From positions 1-18,777 of the forward strand of contig JBQTIT010000111.1 of assembly GCA_052387855.1 (NCBI GenBank): a stretch of DNA of 18,777 nucleotides, in the 5' to 3' direction. This stretch comes from CAIYZT01 sp052387855 (lineage in GTDB: Bacteria > Pseudomonadota > Alphaproteobacteria > Rhodobacterales > Rhodobacteraceae). A program made the position numbers and the translations under genes. The notes beneath the pieces are model-generated. The model was not told the DNA's origin. It was given only the letters and a program-made list of their open reading frames with translations, and made no database searches. Positions 12,883-18,777 of the stretch are shown in pieces (within the stretch, counting starts at the first letter, position 1; each line of letters opens with the position of its first letter).

Positions 12883-14193
12883 ATGCCCGACCTTTTCGAC
12901 ACCGCGCCGTCACCGCCCCAGGCCCAGGGCCCGCGCCCGCTGGCGGACCGGCTGCGGCCAAGGTCGCTGGCCGAGGTGATCGGGCAGGGCAAGGTGCTGT
13001 CGCCCGAGGGGCCGCTGGGCGCGATGCTGGCGGCAGGCTCGCTTTCGTCGTTGATCCTCTGGGGGCCGCCGGGCGTCGGCAAGACCACCATCGCGCGGCT
13101 TCTGGCCGATGAAACGCATCTGGCCTTCGTGCAGATCTCGGCGATTTTCACCGGCGTGCCGGATCTGAAAAAGATCTTCGAGGCCGCCCGCATCCGGCGC
13201 GACAACGGCCAGGGTACATTGCTGTTCGTGGACGAGATTCACCGGTTCAACAAGGCCCAGCAGGACGGCTTTCTGCCCCATATGGAGGATGGCACGATCC
13301 TTCTGGTCGGTGCCACCACCGAAAACCCCAGTTTCGAGCTGAACGCCGCGCTGATGTCGCGGGCGCAGGTGATCGTGCTGGACCGCCTGACGCTGGCCGA
13401 TCTGGAACGCATGGCGCAGCGGGCAGAGCAGGAACTTGGCCGCGCCCTGCCGCTGGACGGTCCCGCGCGCGAGGCGCTGATGGAAATGGCCGATGGCGAC
13501 GGGCGGGCGCTGCTCAATCTGATCGAGCAGGTCGCCGCCTGGAAGGCGGATCGGCCCCTGACCCGCGAGGCGCTTGCCAAGCGCCTGATGCGCCGCGCCG
13601 CCAAATACGACAAGTCGGGCGAGGAGCATTACAACCTGATCTCGGCCCTGCACAAATCGGTGCGCGGATCAGATCCCGACGCCGCGCTCTACTGGCTCGC
13701 CCGCATGCTCGAAGGCGGCGAGGATCCGCGGTTTCTGGCCCGGCGGATCACCCGCATGGCGATCGAGGATATCGGCCTGGCCGACCCGCAGGCGCAGGCC
13801 GTCTGTCTGGAGGGCTGGCAGACCTATGAACGGCTCGGCAGCCCCGAGGGAGAGTTGGCGCTGGCGCAGGCGGTGGTCTACCTCGCGCTTGCCCCGAAAT
13901 CGAATGCGGTCGAGACGGCCTACATGGCCGCCCGCGCCGCCGCGCGCGAAACCGGCAGCGCGCCGCCGCCCCTGCACATCCGCAACGCCCCAACCCGGTT
14001 GATGAAAGAGATCGGCTATGGCGCGGGCTATGCCTATGACCATGACGCCGAGGACGGCTTTTCCGGCCAGAACTATTTCCCCGACGGCATGAAGCGCCCG
14101 GTCTACTATGCGCCGCCCGAACGCGGGTTCGAGCGCGAGTTGAAAAAGCGCATCGACTACTTTGCGAAGCTGCGGGCAAAGCGGCAGGGGTAG
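12883..14193 (+). CDS. rarA: Replication-associated recombination protein A (RarA/MgsA) AAA+ ATPase
   Basis: 436 residues; clamp-loader-like AAA+ ATPase that acts at stalled replication forks with SSB, RecA and polymerases. LADRLRPRSLAEVIGQ (20-35) precedes Walker A GPPGVGKTT (61-69), Walker B LLFVDEIHRFN (113-123), sensor-1 GATTENPSFELN (143-154) and the SRAQV segment at 159-163. The C-terminal tetramerisation region carries SALHKSVRGSDPDAALYWLARMLEGGEDP, RRITRMAIEDIGLADP and the NYFPDGM end typical of RarA. The start lies after a weak Shine-Dalgarno, 38 bases behind the PanB-like gene, suggesting cotranscription. Full length and intact. Confidence 0.95.
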   Translation: MPDLFDTAPSPPQAQGPRPLADRLRPRSLAEVIGQGKVLSPEGPLGAMLAAGSLSSLILWGPPGVGKTTIARLLADETHLAFVQISAIFTGVPDLKKIFEAARIRRDNGQGTLLFVDEIHRFNKAQQDGFLPHMEDGTILLVGATTENPSFELNAALMSRAQVIVLDRLTLADLERMAQRAEQELGRALPLDGPAREALMEMADGDGRALLNLIEQVAAWKADRPLTREALAKRLMRRAAKYDKSGEEHYNLISALHKSVRGSDPDAALYWLARMLEGGEDPRFLARRITRMAIEDIGLADPQAQAVCLEGWQTYERLGSPEGELALAQAVVYLALAPKSNAVETAYMAARAAARETGSAPPPLHIRNAPTRLMKEIGYGAGYAYDHDAEDGFSGQNYFPDGMKRPVYYAPPERGFERELKKRIDYFAKLRAKRQG

Positions 14194-14338
14194 GAGGCTG
14201 TCCGGCCCCGTCCGCGTCGGGCGGCACCCGATTCAGCGATGGATCGCCGGCGGCTTCCGCACTACGCTTGCCCCGGCCGCGTTGGACCGCATGAGCCTGT
14301 CGCCCGCCGAGTCCCTGCCGCCCGGAAAGAGTTCTGCC

Positions 14339-15250
14339 ATGACCAGACCCGCCCCCGTGATTGCACCCGCCGCGCGCACCTACAGCGGCGGGGTTACGCG
14401 CCCGGAGCGCTGGAATACCTGGGTGCCCGCCAAAGGCGACATCCTGGTGTGCACGCCGCCCAAATGCGGAACGACCTGGACGCAGACGATGCTCGCGATG
14501 CTGGTTCACGGCGGGGCGGACCTGCCCGCCAGGCTGCCGGTCCTTTCACCCTGGATCGACGCCGATCTCGGGGTGGCCGCGGATGAGGTCGCAGCGGCGC
14601 TGGCCGCGCAAAAGGGGCGCCGGGTCGTCAAGACCCACGCCCCCGCAGACGGCTTTCCGATCTGGGACGGCGTCACCGTCATCGCCGTCTATCGCCACCC
14701 GCTCGATGTCTTCTTTTCCCTCAGGAAACACGCCGCCAACCGCAGCGATCCGGGCGACGACGTGATGTTTACCGGGCCTGTCGCGACCTCGTTCCAGGCC
14801 TTTGTCAGCAACTCGCTGGATGCCAATGATTTTGGCAAGGAGAGTCTGGCCAAGCTGGCCGTGCATTTCACAAGGTCGGCCCTGACTGGCGGGCCGCGCG
14901 ATCTGAAGGTTTTCCACTACGCCGACATGATCCGGGATGGCCGGCGCACGGTCGAGGCGCTGGCAACCGCCGCCGGGATTGATGCCAGCGCCAGCGTGAT
15001 CGACGCCGTGGCCAAGGCCACGGCCTTTGGCGCGATGAAGGAAAAGGCGGCCGATTACGCGCCTGTCGGCGGCACCGGATTCTGGAAATCCGATGGAAAT
15101 TTCTTTGACTCGGCCAGTTCCAACAAATGGGATGGGCTGCTGTCCGAAGAAGAACTCGCGCTTTATCACAAGCGGCTGCGGGAGTTGATTCCCGATGCCC
15201 GCGCCCGCGACTGGCTTGAAGGCGGCGGCCCGCTGCCGTGGCCTGCCTGA
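14339..15250 (+). CDS. PAPS-dependent sulfotransferase family protein
   Basis: 303 residues, soluble-type sulfotransferase (PF00685) that would transfer sulfate from PAPS to an unknown acceptor. The 5'-phosphosulfate loop CTPPKCGTTWTQT (38-50), the KTH (98-100) and the 3'-phosphate motif VYRHPLDVFFSLRKHA (117-132) are clear. The C-terminal GGTGFWKSDGNFFD (234-247) corresponds to the RKGxxGDWK-like PAPS loop. The ATG at 14339 with GGAAAG upstream gives a normal N terminus; frame continues open to 14162 inside rarA but without similarity. 145 bases separate it from rarA. No sulfate-activation genes are adjacent. Acceptor cannot be told from sequence; cytosolic-type relatives act on small alcohols or phenols. 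Confidence 0.85.
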   Translation: MTRPAPVIAPAARTYSGGVTRPERWNTWVPAKGDILVCTPPKCGTTWTQTMLAMLVHGGADLPARLPVLSPWIDADLGVAADEVAAALAAQKGRRVVKTHAPADGFPIWDGVTVIAVYRHPLDVFFSLRKHAANRSDPGDDVMFTGPVATSFQAFVSNSLDANDFGKESLAKLAVHFTRSALTGGPRDLKVFHYADMIRDGRRTVEALATAAGIDASASVIDAVAKATAFGAMKEKAADYAPVGGTGFWKSDGNFFDSASSNKWDGLLSEEELALYHKRLRELIPDARARDWLEGGGPLPWPA

Positions 15251-15328
15251 CCTGCCCGCAAGGCAGCGATCGGCGCGCGCGCGGGACCTTTCCTTGACAA
15301 ATCCCCGCGTCCGCCGCAAGGAACCGGA

Positions 15329-15682
15329 ATGTTCCTGACCCTTACCCAAGTCGCCCTTGGCGGTGCCATCGGCTCGGTTCTGCGCTATCTGACCACGCTG
15401 ATGGTCGGCGCGCCCCTTGGCACGCTGGTCGTCAACGTGGTCGGCAGTCTGGTCATGGGGGCGGCGCTGGTGGTGCTGTCGGCGCGGGGCGGGCTTTCGC
15501 CGCTGCTGCTGACCGGTCTGCTGGGCGGGTTCACCACCTTTTCGGCCTTTTCCGCTGATGCGTTGCGGCTTTGGCAGGCCGGTCAGGTCGTGAACGGCCT
15601 GCTCTACGTCGCCGCATCGGTCGGTCTGTCCCTGATCGCGGTCGCCCTTGGCGCGGCCCTTGCCAAAGGAGCCCTCGGATGA
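15329..15682 (+). CDS. crcB: Fluoride ion channel CrcB/Fluc
   Basis: 117 residues with four hydrophobic membrane segments, the size of a Fluc half-channel that works as a dual-topology dimer to expel fluoride. GGAIGSVLRY (11-20), the pore Asn36 in GTLVVNVVGS, and GGFTTFSAFS (66-75), the sodium-binding and phenylalanine-box region, are conserved. AAGGA at 15318-15322 is the ribosome site. No fluoride riboswitch consensus is visible in the 78-base upstream spacer. The stop overlaps the rluC start (ATGA), so the two are translationally coupled, an arrangement linking it to rRNA modification only by operon, not by function. Confidence 0.93.
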   Translation: MFLTLTQVALGGAIGSVLRYLTTLMVGAPLGTLVVNVVGSLVMGAALVVLSARGGLSPLLLTGLLGGFTTFSAFSADALRLWQAGQVVNGLLYVAASVGLSLIAVALGAALAKGALG

Positions 15683-16716
15683 GCGGCGTCAAACTCTGGA
15701 CCGTCACCGAAGACGAGGGCGAGCAGCGGCTGGACAAGTGGTTCAAGCGCCGCTTTCCGCATGTGACCCAGGGCGCGGTGGAAAAGATGTGCCGCACGGG
15801 CCAGGTGCGAGTCGATTCGGGGCGCGTCAAGGCATCGGACCGGGTGGGCCCCGGCATGGTGGTGCGCGTGCCGCCCCTGCCCGACAAGGAGGCGCCGCAG
15901 CCCGAGCATGGACGCGTGAACATCGAGGATGCGCGGATGATCCAGAACGCGGTCCTGTGGAAGGATGATCACATGATCATCCTGAACAAGCCGCCGGGCC
16001 TGCCGTCGCAGGGCGGATCGGGGCTGGGGGACCGCCACGTCGACGGGTTGGCCGAGGCGCTGAAGTTTGGCTACAAGGACCGCCCCAAGCTGGTCCACCG
16101 TCTGGACAAGGACACCTCGGGCCTCTTGATGCTGGCCCGCACCGACCGCGTGGCCCGCGCCCTGTCCGAGGCGCTGCGGCACCGCGCGGCGCGCAAGATC
16201 TACTGGGCGGTGGTCGCCGGCGTGCCAAACCCGCGCAAGGGGTCGATCAAGTACGGGCTGGAAAAGGCGCCGGGCGGGCGCGGCGAGGGCGAGCGGATGC
16301 TGTGCGTCCATCCCGCGAAGATGGCCGATCACCCCGAGGCAAAGCGCGCCCAGACCGACTATTTCACACTCTGGTTTCTCGGCACCCGCCTGAGTTGGAT
16401 GGCGCTGGAGCCGGTGACGGGCCGCACCCACCAGTTGCGCGCCCATATGGCAGAGCTGGGCCATCCGATCATCGGCGACAGCAAATACGGCCCCGTCGGC
16501 ACCGACAATCCGGGCGATGGCTGGGGCGCGTCCATCGGCGGCGACATCTCGCGCAAGCTGCACCTGCACGCGCGCAGCCTGACGATCGAGCACCCCGTCA
16601 CCAAGGAAATCCTGACCTTTACCGCCCCCTTGCCCGACCATATGGCCCGGACCTGGAAGGCGCTGGACTGGAAGGAAAAGGACGTGCCGGCCGATCCCTT
16701 CGAGGCCTTCAGTTGA
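15679..16716 (+). CDS. rluC: 23S rRNA pseudouridine synthase RluC
   Basis: 345 residues. An N-terminal S4 RNA-binding domain (about 13-64: GEQRLDKWFKRRFPHV and GAVEKMCRTGQVRVDSGRVK) is followed by the RluA-type catalytic domain with HRLDKDTSG at 140-148, Asp143 being the catalytic residue, and the GRTHQLRAHMAELGHPIIGD motif. RluC makes pseudouridines at 23S rRNA positions 955, 2504 and 2580 in E. coli; RluA/RluD-type specificity is the alternative. The start overlaps the crcB stop by four bases with AAAGGAG upstream. Its own stop overlaps the TTG start of atp12. Confidence 0.92.
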   Translation: MSGVKLWTVTEDEGEQRLDKWFKRRFPHVTQGAVEKMCRTGQVRVDSGRVKASDRVGPGMVVRVPPLPDKEAPQPEHGRVNIEDARMIQNAVLWKDDHMIILNKPPGLPSQGGSGLGDRHVDGLAEALKFGYKDRPKLVHRLDKDTSGLLMLARTDRVARALSEALRHRAARKIYWAVVAGVPNPRKGSIKYGLEKAPGGRGEGERMLCVHPAKMADHPEAKRAQTDYFTLWFLGTRLSWMALEPVTGRTHQLRAHMAELGHPIIGDSKYGPVGTDNPGDGWGASIGGDISRKLHLHARSLTIEHPVTKEILTFTAPLPDHMARTWKALDWKEKDVPADPFEAFS

Positions 16717-17477
16717 GCGGCTGGAAGGCCCGGCGTTTCTGGACCCACGCCGAGGCCGCCCCCTGCCCGGGCGGCTTTGCGGTGCTGCTGGATGGCCGGC
16801 CGGTCAAGACCCCGGGCAAGGCGCCGCTCGTGCTGCCCAGCCTGGACCTGGCCCGCGCCTGCGCCGCCGAGTGGGATGCGCAGACCGGCGCGGTCAATCC
16901 GGCCAGCATGCCGCTGACGCGCTATGCCAATTCGGCCATCGACAAGGTCGCTGCCCAACATGCCGAGGTGGCCCGGGTCGTCGCCGCCTATGGCGAGACC
17001 GACCTTTTGTGCTACCGGGCCGAGGCTCCGCAGGACCTGCGCGAGCGTCAGGCCGCCGGCTGGGACGGCCACCTGCGCTGGGCCGCCGAGGCGCTGGGCG
17101 CGCCGCTGCGCGTGACGGCCGGCGTCGTGCCGGTGCCACAGGACCCCGCCAGCATCACGGTCCTGCGCGCGCGGGTTTCGGCCATGGACGCCTTTCACCT
17201 TGCCGCGCTGCACGATCTTGTGGCCATCACCGGCTCGCTCATCCTCGGGCTGGCCATGGCCGACCGGCGGCTTGACGCCGACGAGGCCTTTGATCTGAGC
17301 CGAATCGATGAACACTGGCAGGCCGAGCTTTGGGGCCAGGACGAGGATGCGGCCGAAAAAGAGGCCCGAAAGCGCGACGACCTTGGCACCGCGCTGCGAT
17401 TCCTCCGTTTGTGCGGACAAGATTCTTGCCCGGTGGACGCCGGCAAGAGCACGAAAATGCCGGACGACCCAAGGTAA
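16713..17477 (+). CDS. ATP12 family F1-ATPase assembly chaperone (TTG start)
   Basis: 254 residues if started at TTG 16713, which overlaps the rluC stop (TTGA). Conserved blocks: WKARRFW (4-10), LDGRPVKTPGK (26-36), the AAEWDAQ segment (51-57), MPLTRYANSAIDKV (66-79), YGETDLLCYRAE (93-104) and HWQAELWGQDEDAAEKE (201-217). ATP12 binds the F1 alpha subunit before hexamer assembly and is a hallmark of alphaproteobacteria and mitochondria. No ATG fits: the open frame upstream runs inside rluC. Past the usual ending RFLRL the frame adds about 20 residues (CGQDSCPVDAG and onward) without family similarity that I recognise, so the tail may be lineage-specific. Confidence 0.9.
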   Translation: MSGWKARRFWTHAEAAPCPGGFAVLLDGRPVKTPGKAPLVLPSLDLARACAAEWDAQTGAVNPASMPLTRYANSAIDKVAAQHAEVARVVAAYGETDLLCYRAEAPQDLRERQAAGWDGHLRWAAEALGAPLRVTAGVVPVPQDPASITVLRARVSAMDAFHLAALHDLVAITGSLILGLAMADRRLDADEAFDLSRIDEHWQAELWGQDEDAAEKEARKRDDLGTALRFLRLCGQDSCPVDAGKSTKMPDDPR

Positions 17478-17521
17478 ACCCGGCAAAGTGCCGCCCGATC
17501 CGGCGCGGAGCAGAGTTTTGC

Positions 17522-17542
17522 TTGACCATTCAAAGCGCTTTG
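17522..17542 (+). promoter_or_regulatory. Possible control region of bztA: TTGACC and 12-bp palindrome
   Basis: TTGACC (17522-17527) resembles a -35 box, but no good -10 box is found at the right distance. Four bases later comes the perfect palindrome CAAAGCGCTTTG (17531-17542), a plausible operator half-site pair. The transcript leader to bztA would be about 110 bases. Low confidence as a promoter; the palindrome itself is plain. Confidence 0.35.
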
Positions 17543-17653
17543 CCGGAAGATGCCTGACACTGGCGGCTCCGGCCGTCGTTGGTCCAAGCACCTGCGGCCC
17601 AAGCAGGGCAAAACACGCACCCTGAAACGGGTGTACAACAGGAAGAGGTAACA

Positions 17654-18670
17654 ATGACAAAATCGACATTCCTCGGCACGCTGGCGGCTTCGGCGCTGCT
17701 GGCCGGCTCGGCCTTTGCCGGCACGTTGGACGATGTGAAGGCGCGCGGCGAGCTGATCTGCGGCTCGAACACCGGCCTGAGCGGTTTCGGTGCCCCCGAT
17801 GCCAACGGCGTCTGGGCCGGCTTTGACGTTGACCTGTGCCGCGCCGTCGCCGCCGCGATCTTTGGCGATGCGACCAAGGTCAAGTTTGTCCCGACCACCG
17901 GCGAGACCCGCTTTACCGCGCTCGCCTCGGGCGAGGTCGACCTCCTGGTCCGCAACTCGACCTGGACCTTCTCGCGCGACAACGACCTCAAGCTCGATTT
18001 CGTGGCCGTGAACTACTACGACGGTCAGGGCTTCATGGTGAAGAACGACCTCGGTGTTTCCTCGGCCAAAGAGCTTGATGGCGCCACGGTCTGCATCCAG
18101 ACCGGCACCACGACCGAGCTGAACCTTGCCGACTTCTTCAAGCAGAACAACATCAGCTACACCCCGGTGACCGTGGCCGACGACAGCGAAGCCCAGCGCC
18201 AGTACGAAGCCGGTGCTTGCGACGCCTTCACCACCGACGCCTCGGGCCTGGCATCGACCCGCGCCGCGATGGCCGATCCTGCCGCCCACATCATCCTGCC
18301 GGAAATCATCTCGAAAGAGCCGCTGGGCCCGGTCGTTCGCCATGGCGACAGCGCCTGGGGTGACCTGGTGCGCTGGTCCTACTTCGCGATGCTGGTCGCC
18401 GAGGAAAAGGGCATCACCAAGGTCAACCTTGACGAGGTTCTCGCCTCGACCAACGACCCGGAGGTCAAGCGTCTCTTTGGTGTCGAAGGCACCATGGGCG
18501 CGATGATGGGTGTCGAAGCCAACTGGGCCTACAACATCATCAAGTCGGTCGGCAACTACGGCGAGGTCTTTGAGGCCAACATCGGCACCTCGACCCCGAT
18601 CGGCCTGGCGCGTGGTCTGAACGCGCTGTGGACCCAGGGCGGCCTGCAATACGCCCCGCCCGTCCGCTGA
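17654..18670 (+). CDS. bztA: Glutamate/glutamine/aspartate/asparagine ABC transporter substrate-binding protein
   Basis: 338 residues, periplasmic solute-binding protein of the polar amino-acid type (PF00497), closely matching the BztA pattern of Rhodobacter. Signal peptide about 1-22 (MTKSTFLGTLAASALLAGSAFA, written in full only as positions 1-22 would suggest a cleavage after Ala22). The mature domain starts GTLDDVKARGELICGSNTG, with GFDVDLCRAVAAAIFGDATK, the ligand-contact RNSTWTFSRD block and the C-terminal NWAYNIIKSVGNYGEV. The start at 17654 is set by AGGAAGAGG nine bases upstream. The permease and ATPase genes (bztBCD) are expected beyond the window. A GC-rich hairpin follows 23 bases after the stop. 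Confidence 0.93.
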   Translation: MTKSTFLGTLAASALLAGSAFAGTLDDVKARGELICGSNTGLSGFGAPDANGVWAGFDVDLCRAVAAAIFGDATKVKFVPTTGETRFTALASGEVDLLVRNSTWTFSRDNDLKLDFVAVNYYDGQGFMVKNDLGVSSAKELDGATVCIQTGTTTELNLADFFKQNNISYTPVTVADDSEAQRQYEAGACDAFTTDASGLASTRAAMADPAAHIILPEIISKEPLGPVVRHGDSAWGDLVRWSYFAMLVAEEKGITKVNLDEVLASTNDPEVKRLFGVEGTMGAMMGVEANWAYNIIKSVGNYGEVFEANIGTSTPIGLARGLNALWTQGGLQYAPPVR

Positions 18671-18693
18671 TCTGACCCTTCGTCCGGGGGGGG

Positions 18694-18715
18694 CCCCCGG
18701 GCGCGCCCCCGGGGG
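18694..18715 (+). repeat. GC-only hairpin downstream of bztA
   Basis: CCCCCGGG (18694-18701), loop CGCGCC, CCCGGGGG (18708-18715), followed by AAAA. No T-run. Such stems after the binding-protein gene of an ABC operon commonly protect its mRNA and keep it in excess over the membrane subunits; that role here is inference. The remaining bases to 18777 hold no gene that I can identify. Confidence 0.6.
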
Positions 18716-18777
18716 AAAACCCACCAAAAGAGCGCCCACGCACAGACCCCGGCACCACCCCCCGAACGAGGGCCCCC

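Noticed and set aside
14162..14338. Longer sulfotransferase beginning inside rarA
   Set aside because: The added N-terminal residues have no family similarity; GGAAAG before the ATG at 14339 gives a normal start.
15294..15299. Exact TTGACA upstream of crcB
   Set aside because: No acceptable -10 box follows at 15-19 bases; the downstream sequence at that distance is the crcB ribosome binding site.
15251..15328. Fluoride riboswitch ahead of crcB
   Set aside because: I looked for the conserved crcB-motif sequence and pseudoknot pairing in this 78-base spacer and found none.

Overview
The window is a ribosomal-protein locus from a high-GC alphaproteobacterium, most likely of the Rhodobacterales (Rhodobacter/Paracoccus-like). 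The pointers are the gene order (rplQ, then rarA, crcB, rluC and atp12 nearby), the zinc-free S14, the short-LID adenylate kinase, the ATP12 family chaperone and a BztA-type amino-acid binding protein. All recognised genes lie on the + strand. The genus cannot be fixed from this sequence alone.

Layout: (a) 1-1593, accessory segment: a 2OG-Fe(II) oxygenase-like gene, a solitary CopG/RHH antitoxin gene, a 94%-identical copy of the last 88 bases of the oxygenase gene, and several long inverted repeats. (b) 1594-5912: rpmC-rpsQ-rplN-rplX-rplE-rpsN-rpsH-rplF-rplR-rpsE-rpmD, with a predicted promoter in front of rpmC and a strong rho-independent terminator after rpmD. (c) 6072-6509: a GFA/CENP-V fold gene inserted between rpmD and rplO. 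(d) 6679-9240: rplO-secY-adk behind a second predicted promoter. (e) 9423-11916: rpsM (TTG start)-rpsK-rpoA-rplQ behind a third predicted promoter, closed by a clear terminator. (f) 12020-17477: a divergent PanB-like protein, RarA/MgsA, a PAPS-type sulfotransferase, then the overlapping set crcB-rluC-atp12. (g) 17654-18670: bztA, followed by a GC-rich hairpin where the permease genes of the transporter would normally start.

How it fits together: the classic S10-spc-alpha gene order is kept, but it appears to be cut into separately transcribed modules. Each cut has its own promoter (TTGCCA-N17-TATACG, TTGATC-N17-TATACG, TTGACG-N17-TAAAGC), and at each the predicted transcript would begin within a few bases of a stable hairpin. 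The inserted genes (oxygenase and antitoxin before rpmC, GFA gene before rplO) sit exactly at the first two cuts. Downstream, RluC modifies 23S rRNA, CrcB exports fluoride, ATP12 assists F1-ATPase assembly and BztA feeds a glutamate/glutamine/aspartate/asparagine ABC importer.

I did not find a CRISPR array, phage, IS element, tRNA or rRNA gene, or a convincing new defence system. The most unusual material is the repeat-rich accessory segment at 673-1390 and the modular promoter/hairpin design of the ribosomal operon.
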